Assembly: GCA_964619815.1 (NCBI GenBank)
Contig: CAZUGK010000100.1
Span: forward strand, 1-14,720
Direction: 5' to 3'
Length of the DNA stretch: 14,720 nt
From: BRH-c25 sp964619815
GTDB taxonomy: Bacteria; Bacillota; Clostridia; Lutisporales; Lutisporaceae
The stretch's first letter is position 1, and every line of letters starts with the position of its first letter. The notes beneath the pieces were generated by a model. That model saw only the letters and a program-made list of their open reading frames with translations, was not told where the DNA came from and did no database searches. The translations under genes and the position numbers were made by a program. Positions 6,992-14,477 of the stretch are shown here, one piece after another.

Positions 6992-7060
6992 TTTATTTCC
7001 TCCTCTTATAATAATTAATAATATTTATGCATGCATATTTATTTGTTTATATGCACATCC

Positions 7061-8353
7061 TCACGTTAGTCTGGGAAGAGTATTTGCACCGCAGGGCATA
7101 TAGTAGGCTGTCATGCTGCTGCCTTTCAGCTGCCCGGCAATTTGCAGTGCCTCCTGTACACTTGCTGCCGCTTTAATGCCCGCATTTTTCAACTGCTCCG
7201 GATCCAGTGCCGAAACCAGAATCACGTTGTATTCCTCTGCAATTTTTGTAATTAAGTATCCTGTATACTTCGCCACTGAAAAGCACTTTCTCAAAGCTTT
7301 TTCCCTGGAGTAATTGTCGCTGAAATCTTCAAGCATTATTCGCACTTCTTCACCGCCAAAACCTTCAATACATTCAGCCAGCAGTATAATTACCCCGTCT
7401 TCCGTTACTGCCTCCTTTGCATTGATTAAAGCCTTTGATGCCTGGTATAAATCAATGTCCTTCGGGTAACCTCCGGCCGAAACCACAATCAAATCAGATT
7501 TTTCCTTTATGTAAGCGCTGTCAGCTTCATCCACCAACTGCCGCCCTACCTCATGGGCTTTTATGTAATCCCCTGCTACAGCTTTCCCGATGTTCCCCTC
7601 TTCATCAATGATTACATTGAATAGAAAGCTCGGTTTCACAAAGGCGGCCGCCTCAAGCATATCCAAATGAATAGGATTGGTTTCTGCATTCCCGCACCGG
7701 ACGTAAGGGTTGATTCCTCCTCCAATATTGGGATTCAGTGACAACGCATGATTGGCCATAATACTTTCATAAGCGCATATGCCGGGAAGAATGGACTTTT
7801 TTCCGCCTCCCCATCCGGCCAGGTCATGAAATACGATTGCACCGGTCAATATGATATGATCGCTTTCTACAGCAGTTCTGTTTACAATAACAGGAGTTCC
7901 GAAGCCAGTAGTTCCCATGTTCATTAAATTTTCCTTATCCCTGCAATCATGATCTATTACTTCAAAACGGCGTGCAAGCTTTTCACCAAGCAGCAGCTTG
8001 TGTTCTTCATCAGTCTGGGCTCTGTGAGAGCCGGTTGCGCAAAGAAAAGTAATATGTTCGTCTTTTACTCCTGCCTTGTTTAGCTCCTCAACTATATATG
8101 GAAGGTAAAAGTCCATCTTCTGCCATGTCCTTGTTGTGTCGGATATAACTATGCATACGGTTTCTTCCGGTTTTACAATATCCTTAAGCCTTTTACTTCT
8201 TATGGGATTTTCCAGGGCTTCCAGTATAACCTCTCCTTCCGTCTTCTTATCCACCATACCGCTGCTATTTATCAACCCTAGAAAATTATCAGCCTGAGGT
8301 TGGATATTTAGCTCTCCTCTGCCATACTTCATCTTTATCATTTCCAGCTTCAT
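7061..8353 (-). CDS. larA: LarA-family nickel-pincer racemase (lactate racemase-like)
   Basis: A protein of 430 residues counted from ATG 8353. The frame extends upstream to a TTG at 8374, but AAAGGGGGG overlaps that extension and suits the ATG better. The family interconverts D- and L-2-hydroxy acids such as lactate, using a nickel-pincer nucleotide. Key residues match Lactobacillus plantarum LarA: Asp72 and Arg75 (SDTTRTW), His110 (ATGSHR), His176 and Lys186 (VFHDLAGWGGGKK) and His202 (MANH), with the same spacing as His108, His174, Lys184 and His200 of that enzyme. A holoenzyme-type racemase is therefore likely, but the family has members with other 2-hydroxy acid substrates. No larB, larC or larE is in the window, so cofactor synthesis must be encoded elsewhere. 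It leads, behind a good promoter, a same-strand run into the ABC binding-protein gene 69 bases on. Confidence 0.88.
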   Translation of the reverse strand: MKLEMIKMKYGRGELNIQPQADNFLGLINSSGMVDKKTEGEVILEALENPIRSKRLKDIVKPEETVCIVISDTTRTWQKMDFYLPYIVEELNKAGVKDEHITFLCATGSHRAQTDEEHKLLLGEKLARRFEVIDHDCRDKENLMNMGTTGFGTPVIVNRTAVESDHIILTGAIVFHDLAGWGGGKKSILPGICAYESIMANHALSLNPNIGGGINPYVRCGNAETNPIHLDMLEAAAFVKPSFLFNVIIDEEGNIGKAVAGDYIKAHEVGRQLVDEADSAYIKEKSDLIVVSAGGYPKDIDLYQASKALINAKEAVTEDGVIILLAECIEGFGGEEVRIMLEDFSDNYSREKALRKCFSVAKYTGYLITKIAEEYNVILVSALDPEQLKNAGIKAAASVQEALQIAGQLKGSSMTAYYMPCGANTLPRLT

Positions 8354-8426
8354 CACCCCCCTTTTTCTAAACAATATCGTTTATGCATCTTTATACACAA
8401 AATGTCTTCCTATGATGCATATATAT

Positions 8427-8455
8427 AATATATTATGTATATTTATGCTTGTCAA
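8427..8455 (-). promoter_or_regulatory. Sigma-A promoter upstream of larA
   Basis: The minus strand has a perfect TTGACA (8455-8450), a 17-base spacer and TATATT (8432-8427), five of six consensus bases. Transcription should start near 8420, giving a leader of about 65 bases. That leader contains TTTATGCATC on the plus strand (8380-8389), a motif repeated ahead of the binding-protein gene. It may drive larA and the downstream binding-protein gene together. Confidence 0.8.
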
Positions 8456-8533
8456 TAAGAATTTTTACATTCCCTGCATCAAAGTTTTTCCGGAAACAGA
8501 AATTAACCAGCGGGCAAATACAAGCGGCAACTG

Positions 8534-8580
8534 CAAAAAACAAAGACACTGCATTCCTCTGTTTTGAATGCAGTGTCTTT
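8534..8580 (-). terminator. Intrinsic terminator after the DUF368 gene
   Basis: On the minus strand, 8580-8566 (AAAGACACTGCATTC) pairs perfectly with 8556-8542 over 15 bp, with a 9-base loop, followed by GTTTTTTG. It lies 11 bases after the DUF368 stop codon and insulates that gene from the larA promoter downstream. Confidence 0.93.
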
Positions 8581-8591
8581 TCTATCGTTTT

Positions 8592-9410
8592 TTATTCTTT
8601 TGAATACCTGCTTAAATAAAAAGACATATAGAAACCAACAGCAAAAAGTAAAATGCTGAATAAATATCTGAAATCAAAAGCTATGCCCGGGAATATTGCA
8701 ATTATTGAGCCTATTACAAATCCCAGTACAGCATAATAAGTGTAACCATAAGCCCGCCTGAACAAAAGGTTTATTAATTTGGCAAACAAAATAATGCTTA
8801 TTACAAATCCGGTTCCAACCGGTATAAGTACTGTCAAATCAATATTTGCAACTCCTTCAAGAACTAACTGGTATGCACCAAGATACATAAGCACAAAGGA
8901 AGCGCTAATCCCCGGCACTATTGTACCGATACCAATGATGGCACCATATGCGGTGAGCTGCAATATTCCCGGGCTTGCCTCCGGAATAATATTGATACCG
9001 CTATTTTCCAATGCTATTGCCAGCAAAGTTACACCGAACGCAATTATACACGGAATTATATATGCTTTCCTGAAGCCTTTCCTGTTGGCCTGCTTAAAAA
9101 CAGCAGGCAGCGTTCCTATCATAAGTCCTATAAAAAGATACTTGACCTGCACGTCGTAGTACTGAAAGAGATATTTCATAACTTTGCTGAAAGCCAAAAC
9201 TCCGACTCCGCCCCCAAGGGCTATTGGGAAAAAGAATATTACATTTTTTTTGAAATTCTTAAAAACCCCTGCAATAGCATCGGTTATTTTTTCATATAAC
9301 CCGAATATTACCGCAAGAGACCCACCGCTTACACCAGGTGCAACAGCTCCTATTCCGATCAGCAGTCCTTTAATAAAACCCGATAAAAAATTCAATTTTG
9401 TCTCACTCAC
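8592..9410 (-). CDS. DUF368 membrane protein, probable undecaprenyl-phosphate translocase
   Basis: A 272-residue polytopic membrane protein with about eight hydrophobic segments and few charged loops. Two related halves each carry the DUF368 hallmark: GAVAPGVSGGS (21-31) and GTIVPGISASF (162-172). Members of this family (PopT) were shown to return undecaprenyl phosphate, the lipid carrier of cell-wall precursors, across the membrane; assignment here rests on family membership only. The start is uncertain. GTG 9410 opens the frame, but AAAGGTGAG overlaps it, and a TTG five codons in (9395) is spaced better from that Shine-Dalgarno; an in-frame stop lies just upstream of the GTG. The gene stands alone: nitroreductase ends 167 bases upstream, and a strong terminator follows. 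Confidence 0.88.
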   Translation of the reverse strand: MSETKLNFLSGFIKGLLIGIGAVAPGVSGGSLAVIFGLYEKITDAIAGVFKNFKKNVIFFFPIALGGGVGVLAFSKVMKYLFQYYDVQVKYLFIGLMIGTLPAVFKQANRKGFRKAYIIPCIIAFGVTLLAIALENSGINIIPEASPGILQLTAYGAIIGIGTIVPGISASFVLMYLGAYQLVLEGVANIDLTVLIPVGTGFVISIILFAKLINLLFRRAYGYTYYAVLGFVIGSIIAIFPGIAFDFRYLFSILLFAVGFYMSFYLSRYSKE

Positions 9411-9577
9411 CTTTGTGCTGCAGCTTTATCTGCCGTTCTGTCAAACTGTAGCCTAAAATTAATTAATGTTATAAAGATTTTATCACAAATTCTTTAAATA
9501 TACGGAAAAAAGATTTATCATAAATGAACTTTCCTCAATATATGAGTTCTTCCTTATACAAAAATGCCGTCCATATA

Positions 9578-10099
9578 TTATTTATACGATTCATAATACA
9601 CAAAATCTTCAAGGGGCATCCTCAAGCTGTCATGCCTGTCGGGCGATTGGGCTGCCCCGCTGGCATATCCTATTCCCAGAATATTTATCGGTTCAATATT
9701 TCCAGGTATGTTGAATTCCTTTTTCAGTACCTCCGGATTGAAGTGGCAGATCCAGATTGTCCCTAATTCCAGTTCGGCTGCTTCCAGCATCATATGGGTA
9801 GTAACAATGGAGGCGTCTATATCTGCAACGTCTTTTCTATCAAAACTCCTTTTCCACGAAGTGTCGTGGTCTGCGCACACTATTACGGCCAATGGAGCGC
9901 CGTACACATTAGCGGCTTTTTTCAGTTTTCCCAAGCCTTGAGCTTCACAGACAACGATCAGTCTATGAGGCTGCCTGTTGGCACCTGTAGGTGCAACCCT
10001 TCCGGCTTCAAGAATTTTCTTAAGTTTATCTTCCTCTACCTGCTTTGTCTGGTAGCTTCTCACCGAATACCTTTTTTTGGCCAGTTCCAAGAAATCCAT
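9578..10099 (-). CDS. Small nitroreductase-family FMN oxidoreductase
   Basis: A 173-residue protein counted from ATG 10099. A GTG three codons upstream (10108) is in frame but lies inside the ribosome binding site AAGGAAGG, which is eight bases from the ATG. The N-terminus KKRYSVRSYQ and the motif APTGANRQPHR are the FMN-contacting elements of the nitroreductase fold, and GIGYASG near the C-terminus is typical of the short subfamily. Such enzymes reduce nitro compounds, quinones or similar electrophiles with NAD(P)H and bound FMN, usually as cytoplasmic dimers. The natural substrate cannot be told from sequence. It sits between the ptsH terminator and the DUF368 gene, so it is probably transcribed alone; no convincing promoter was seen, although an AT-rich TAAAAT lies about 30 bases upstream. 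Confidence 0.9.
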   Translation of the reverse strand: MDFLELAKKRYSVRSYQTKQVEEDKLKKILEAGRVAPTGANRQPHRLIVVCEAQGLGKLKKAANVYGAPLAVIVCADHDTSWKRSFDRKDVADIDASIVTTHMMLEAAELELGTIWICHFNPEVLKKEFNIPGNIEPINILGIGYASGAAQSPDRHDSLRMPLEDFVYYESYK

Positions 10100-10153
10100 A
10101 TAATTCACCTTCCTTAACAGATGTTTTTAATATATTTTACACCATTCTATTCC

Positions 10154-10187
10154 ATAATAAAAGCACCACATCCTGAAATGCAGTGCT
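10154..10187 (-). terminator. Intrinsic terminator after ptsH
   Basis: On the minus strand, AGCACTGCAT (10187-10178) pairs with ATGTGGTGCT (10171-10162) over 10 bp including two G-U pairs. The loop is TTCAGG and the tail is TTTTATTA. It lies 14 bases after the ptsH stop and ends the sugar PTS operon. Confidence 0.82.
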
Positions 10188-10201
10188 ATATGACTCTTAT
10201 A

Positions 10202-10465
10202 CTACTCATTGAATTTTAACTGAATGAGTTCAACAAGCTTGCTTACAGCTTCTTCTTCGTCAGACCCCTGGGCCGATATGGTTATTTCTGTTCCTTTAGA
10301 AATCCCGAGAGATAATACAGCAAGTATCGATTTTGCGTTTACCTGCTTTTCCCCCTTCTGTATCATCAATTCGGATTTGAATTTGGCTGCTGTATTTACG
10401 AAAACTGATGCAGGCCTTGCATGAAGTCCGGTTTCGTTAAGTATAGTAACTTTTTCTGATCTCAT
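10202..10465 (-). CDS. ptsH: Phosphocarrier protein HPr
   Basis: An 87-residue HPr, full length. The catalytic histidine is His15 in TGLHARPAS; it takes phosphate from EI and gives it to sugar EIIA domains. Ser46 in NAKSILAVLSLG is the site phosphorylated by HPr kinase in Gram-positive bacteria, so the protein should also act as the catabolite repression co-effector with CcpA. ATG 10465 has GGGAG seven bases upstream. It lies 12 bases after ptsI, the reverse of the usual ptsH-ptsI order, and is the last gene of an operon that also holds an EIIA and sugar-phosphate enzymes. The sequence cannot show whether it is the only HPr of the organism. Confidence 0.97.
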   Translation of the reverse strand: MRSEKVTILNETGLHARPASVFVNTAAKFKSELMIQKGEKQVNAKSILAVLSLGISKGTEITISAQGSDEEEAVSKLVELIQLKFNE

Positions 10466-10477
10466 ATTTCCACTCCC

Positions 10478-12214
10478 CTAAACAAATTCAATATTCAACT
10501 GCTTTAAAGCATTCAAAGAATGCTCCATAACTTCCTCAGGTGTTTCCAATTCAAGTGCATGCTCTGCAATTTCCTTTGCTTTTTCATAAGATATATTCCT
10601 TATGATATTCTTTATCGCAGGTATTGATAGTGCATTCATGCTGAACTCGTCAAGTCCCAGCCCAAGCAGTATGATACAAGCCTCAATACTTCCTGCCATT
10701 TCACCGCACATTCCGGTAAACTTGCCGTATTTATGGGACGCAGCTATTACATTCTTTATTAGCCTGAGTATTCCCGGATGCAGCGGCTGGTACAGTTTTG
10801 ATACCTTAGGATTCATCCTGTCTACAGCCAAAGCATATTGGCACAAATCGTTGGTGCCTATGCTGAAAAAATCCACCTCTTTGGCTATAGTATCTGCAGT
10901 CATTGCAGCTGATGGTATTTCCACCATTATGCCGACTTTTATGTTTTCATCGAACTTCAAGCCTTCGCTTCTAAGCTCATCCTTGGCCTCCTGAAGAACC
11001 TTTTTTGCTTCCCTTACCTCTACAACACCCGAAATCATGGGGAACATGATAAGTATGTTTCCTGCCGTACTTGCCCTAAGTATAGCCCTAAGCTGCGTCT
11101 TGAAGATATCCTTTCTTTCAAGGCAAATCCTTATTGCCCTCCAGCCTAAAAAGGGATTTAGCTCTTCGGGCAGCTCCAGGTAAGAAAGCTTTTTATCCCC
11201 TCCGATATCCAGGGTTCTTATTATTAAAGGCTTTCCGGAAAGTCCGGCTGCAGCTTTACTGTATTCTTCATACTGCTCCTCTTCGGTTGGAAGTGAACAT
11301 CTGTTCATATATAGAAATTCAGTCCTGAAAAGTCCGACACCTTCTCCGCCGTTTGTTATGACACCCTCAATATCCTCAGGAGCCCCAATATTGCCTGAGA
11401 TTTCAATCCTTCTTCCATCTGTTGTTAACGCAGGCAAATGGGCTATATCGAAAAGCTTCTTTCTGTGCCCGTTATATTCCCTGATTTTCTGCTCATATTT
11501 CTTTTCCTGCCCGGGCTCCGGATTGACGATTACTCTGCCTTCCAGCCCGTCCACTATTATATAGTCACCGCCGCTGATTTTTCCGCTTATATCGCCTAAA
11601 CCGAGAACAGCCGGAATTCCAAGTCCCCTTGCCATAATTGCGGTATGAGCTGTAACTCCCCCCATATCAGTGATAAAGCCCAATACAAGACTTTTATTCA
11701 AAGACGCTGTGTCAGAAGGAGTCAAATCATGAGCCACTACAATAACCGGGCTGTCCAGATTCTCAAAGTCCTTCCGGGAATCCCCCATAATGTTTCTTGT
11801 CAGTCTGCTGCTCACGTCCCTTATATCAGCAGCCCTTTCTCTCATATATTCATCCTCAATTTGCTGAAAAATCGAGATATAAAAATCCGCTGTCTTTTGC
11901 ACAGCATATGCAGCACTTGACTTATCCGTTATTATTGCTTCTTTAATAGCATTTACAAACTCCGGATCCTCCAGCATCATCATATGGGCATCAAAGATCT
12001 GGGCTTTATCCTCATCAAGCTCCAGGGAAACCTTTTCCTTAAGCTCCATAAGCTGAATCCTGCAGAGCTTCATTCCCTCATCCAGCTTCTTCAATTCAAT
12101 ATTCACAGCCTCTGGAGCTATGTTTTCTGCATCTATTTCCATCTTGTGATTCTTGAATACATAAGCCCTTCCGGCAGCAATCCCCTCTGAACCGGCAATA
12201 CCGTTATATATCAC
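10478..12214 (-). CDS. ptsI: PTS enzyme I (phosphoenolpyruvate-protein phosphotransferase)
   Basis: Enzyme I moves phosphate from phosphoenolpyruvate to HPr in the cytoplasm. GTG 12214 is chosen as the start, giving 578 residues, because GGAGGG lies six bases upstream and the N-terminus then reads IYNGIAGSEGIAAGRAYV as in the family. The longer frame from ATG 12244 would place that Shine-Dalgarno inside the gene. Phosphoacceptor His190 sits in GGVTAHTAIMARGLGIPAV. The C-terminal PEP-binding barrel shows RTLDIGGDK, GTNDLCQYALAVDR and catalytic Cys503 in GMCGEMAG. Both active residues are within one position of Escherichia coli EI (His189, Cys502). The gene starts 42 bases after the dehydrogenase gene and is followed 12 bases later by ptsH. 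Confidence 0.97.
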   Translation of the reverse strand: MIYNGIAGSEGIAAGRAYVFKNHKMEIDAENIAPEAVNIELKKLDEGMKLCRIQLMELKEKVSLELDEDKAQIFDAHMMMLEDPEFVNAIKEAIITDKSSAAYAVQKTADFYISIFQQIEDEYMRERAADIRDVSSRLTRNIMGDSRKDFENLDSPVIVVAHDLTPSDTASLNKSLVLGFITDMGGVTAHTAIMARGLGIPAVLGLGDISGKISGGDYIIVDGLEGRVIVNPEPGQEKKYEQKIREYNGHRKKLFDIAHLPALTTDGRRIEISGNIGAPEDIEGVITNGGEGVGLFRTEFLYMNRCSLPTEEEQYEEYSKAAAGLSGKPLIIRTLDIGGDKKLSYLELPEELNPFLGWRAIRICLERKDIFKTQLRAILRASTAGNILIMFPMISGVVEVREAKKVLQEAKDELRSEGLKFDENIKVGIMVEIPSAAMTADTIAKEVDFFSIGTNDLCQYALAVDRMNPKVSKLYQPLHPGILRLIKNVIAASHKYGKFTGMCGEMAGSIEACIILLGLGLDEFSMNALSIPAIKNIIRNISYEKAKEIAEHALELETPEEVMEHSLNALKQLNIEFV

Positions 12215-12256
12215 GGTTATCCCTCCATTATTGAATTTCAGCATTGGATTAAAATA

Positions 12257-13522
12257 TTACCGCTCCTGTTTCCAGTTTTCCAGAAGATACTTCTCTGCTT
12301 CATCGCACCACAACCCTTTATTCCTCTCAGTTATCTCAGCAAGCTTTGCAAAATTCGGATTGTTTTCGCCTTTTCTTTTAAAATCGCTTATAGCAGTAAG
12401 CTCCATATCAATATGGGTATATATGAGCTTCTTGCCCCCCGGAATTTTAGGCAGGTTCAAGACCGTATCAGCAACTGAGTCCAGACCGCCAATATGTGTT
12501 ACCATAACAGCCGGGTTTATCAGTTTTTTCTCTGTCAGCTTCAGGGATTCTATAAGATCTTCGGTATTTCCTCCGGTTGTACCCATGATATGCGTGGAGG
12601 CATAGTGTATATTGTAAAGATTCAGCTCTCCTGAAAGACTTGTATCAGTAGGCCCTGCAAAGAAATTGAGGCAGCCGTCCCTGGCAAGTATGCAGTCACC
12701 TTGCTCGAAGACTGATTTCACAGGCGCAAAAACAAATACGTCGTCATAGCCGTGACCTCCTGTCAATGCTTTAAGATACTCCTGCACATTGTCTATCGTT
12801 GAAGTGTTCACAAATATCAGCTGTACTCCGCATTTACGCGCTTCTTCCTCGGTAAATATCCTCTTTGCACGCTCTATTCTCTCATCATCTATATCAGTTA
12901 CAACAAGCAGCCCGGGCCTTCTATCGCAATGCAGCGCATAGTCGACAGCTCCCAGTCCCATAGGACCGGCTGCCGCCAGTAAAGCCATTTTACCGCCTTC
13001 TACTATACCCATCCTATGTGTATAATTTCCCATCTCTGTGTGGTAATTTGCATGGAAAGCACCTATTATACAGGACATAGGCTCTGCAAGGGATGCCTCA
13101 TAGTAGGCCTCCCCATCATAGTTAAGAAAGCAGCCTGTCTCCATGACCTCCTGGGGTATGATATTATATGTGGCATCTCCGCCAAAAAACATATAAGAGT
13201 ACCCCGGTGACCACATTGAGCCTTTGTAGTTCAAGGCTGGCTGCAGTGCAAATTTGCCTCCTTCCTTGAATTTACCCTTCCATTTGGAACCGACCTTTAT
13301 TATATTACCGGAAAATTCGTGTCCTATTATTATCGGATTTTCATGTATATCCTGAGGCACCCTTTTATGTTTTTTCCCCAATATTACGGTTTTATAAGTT
13401 GACATGCATACGCTGTCCGAAATCACTTCTACAAGTATTTCATCATCCTTTATTTCAGGCAGCTCAAAGGTTTCCAGCCTCAAATCATTTTCCCCGTATA
13501 GTCTGACTGCTTTTGTCTTCAT
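12257..13522 (-). CDS. Zinc-dependent sugar-phosphate dehydrogenase, SorE-like (L-sorbose-1-phosphate reductase type)
   Basis: A 421-residue medium-chain dehydrogenase. ATG 13522 is taken as the start because GGAGGT lies seven bases upstream; the ATG at 13537 overlaps that site. The N-terminus MKTKAVRLYGENDLRLETFE and the phrases FFGGDATYNIIP, LAEPMSCIIGAFHANYHT and FFAGPTD resemble, from memory, the SorE L-sorbose-1-phosphate reductases. Likely catalytic zinc ligands are Cys39, His68, Glu69 and possibly Glu147. The four-cysteine structural zinc lobe of alcohol dehydrogenases is absent. The Rossmann motif is AGPMGLG (185-191), and acidic residues after the second strand (TDIDDE) favour NAD(H). 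SorE converts L-sorbose 1-phosphate to D-glucitol 6-phosphate. Its place between a PfkB kinase and ptsI fits a role on a PTS-imported ketose or hexitol phosphate, but the substrate is inferred. Confidence 0.8.
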   Translation of the reverse strand: MKTKAVRLYGENDLRLETFELPEIKDDEILVEVISDSVCMSTYKTVILGKKHKRVPQDIHENPIIIGHEFSGNIIKVGSKWKGKFKEGGKFALQPALNYKGSMWSPGYSYMFFGGDATYNIIPQEVMETGCFLNYDGEAYYEASLAEPMSCIIGAFHANYHTEMGNYTHRMGIVEGGKMALLAAAGPMGLGAVDYALHCDRRPGLLVVTDIDDERIERAKRIFTEEEARKCGVQLIFVNTSTIDNVQEYLKALTGGHGYDDVFVFAPVKSVFEQGDCILARDGCLNFFAGPTDTSLSGELNLYNIHYASTHIMGTTGGNTEDLIESLKLTEKKLINPAVMVTHIGGLDSVADTVLNLPKIPGGKKLIYTHIDMELTAISDFKRKGENNPNFAKLAEITERNKGLWCDEAEKYLLENWKQER

Positions 13523-13544
13523 AAATGTGACCTCCATTAATTTT

Positions 13545-14477
13545 TCACTTCAAATAGCTGAAGCGCACCTGACCTTCATAGCTGAGTATGTCCTCCATTT
13601 GCGGCGGCTGTGTGCCATGAACAGCAACGTTTGCTGCAGAAGCTGCAACAGACAGGGTTACTGCCTTTTCAAAAGGATAGCCTCTTTCTATTGCAAGTGC
13701 CAGCGAAGCAACCATTGCATCTCCTGCCCCTACTGTACTTCTAACCTTAACCTCAAGTCCCCCGGCATGAATTGCCTTGCCTCTTTCAACAAATACAGCC
13801 CCATCAGCTCCAAGAGATACCACAACCATTTCTATCCCTGCATCAAGAAGACTCTTCGCTGCATCGGCAACTTCGCTTATGTCGGCAAACTTCCTTCCAA
13901 ACAGTCTTTCCAGCTCATTAATATTCGGCTTGACCAGGTAGGGAGCTGCTTTTACACCTTCCCGCAGAAGCTCCCCATCTGAATCCAGCAATACCCTGGC
14001 TTCGGCCTTTTTAGCCCGTTCTGCCCATTCTCTGTATATACCTGCAGAAGCATTAGACGGTACGCTTCCTGATAAAACAAGTATGCTGTCCTTATTCATT
14101 TCCGAGAAAATCCTGTTCTCCATGAGGCTCAGATCTTCCTGTGAAACATCAACTCCCGGTTCATTTATATCGGTATTGGTATAATTTGCTTTGTCAACTA
14201 TCTTTATATTCGTCCTTGTCTCTCCTTTTATGAAAAGAAAATCATTATCTATATCCAAATGGTCAAGATAGCTTTTGATGTACTCGCCATTTCTGCCTGC
14301 GAGAATTCCTGTAGCCAGACTGCTGCCACCCAGTGCTTTTATTGTCTTTGAGACATTTATGCCCTTTCCTCCTGCGTCAAGTCTTATCGATGATATCCTG
14401 TTGACAGCACCTACCCGGAAATTGTCTATCTCTACAGTTTTATCTACAGCCGGATTCAGAGTTACAGTTTTTATCAT
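13545..14477 (-). CDS. 1-phosphofructokinase / tagatose-6-phosphate kinase family (PfkB) kinase
   Basis: A 310-residue PfkB-type sugar kinase of normal length. The start VTLNPAVDKTVEID is typical of the FruK/LacC group. The N-terminal substrate motif is GGKGINVSK (36-44), and the C-terminal ATP and anion-hole motif is STVGAGDAMVASL with catalytic Asp253. KPNINELE (183-190) is the conserved segment before the nucleotide site. The probable reaction is fructose 1-phosphate (or tagatose 6-phosphate) plus ATP to the bisphosphate, which enters glycolysis. ATG 14477 follows the EIIA stop codon with no gap (TAGATG), and its Shine-Dalgarno GAGGGTGA lies inside the EIIA gene, so translation is likely coupled. 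The dehydrogenase gene starts 22 bases after it. The exact substrate is open, because FruK and LacC cannot be separated with certainty by eye. Confidence 0.88.
   Translation of the reverse strand: MIKTVTLNPAVDKTVEIDNFRVGAVNRISSIRLDAGGKGINVSKTIKALGGSSLATGILAGRNGEYIKSYLDHLDIDNDFLFIKGETRTNIKIVDKANYTNTDINEPGVDVSQEDLSLMENRIFSEMNKDSILVLSGSVPSNASAGIYREWAERAKKAEARVLLDSDGELLREGVKAAPYLVKPNINELERLFGRKFADISEVADAAKSLLDAGIEMVVVSLGADGAVFVERGKAIHAGGLEVKVRSTVGAGDAMVASLALAIERGYPFEKAVTLSVAASAANVAVHGTQPPQMEDILSYEGQVRFSYLK

Noticed and set aside
8354..8374. N-terminal extension of larA to TTG 8374
   Set aside because: The extra seven codons cover the likely Shine-Dalgarno AAAGGGGGG; ATG 8353 fits better and gives residue numbers close to those of known LarA.
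8779..9159. A 126-codon open frame on the plus strand
   Set aside because: It is antisense to the DUF368 gene, has no recognisable domain and mirrors the codon bias of the real gene. Other plus-strand frames across the window were rejected on the same grounds.
9439..9444. Perfect TTGACA on the minus strand upstream of the DUF368 gene
   Set aside because: No -10-like sequence lies 16-18 bases downstream (the bases there read GCAGCA), and it is too close to the start codon, so it was not called a promoter.
12215..12244. N-terminal extension of ptsI to ATG 12244
   Set aside because: It would include the GGAGGG site within the gene; GTG 12214 gives the standard enzyme I N-terminus and His/Cys numbering.
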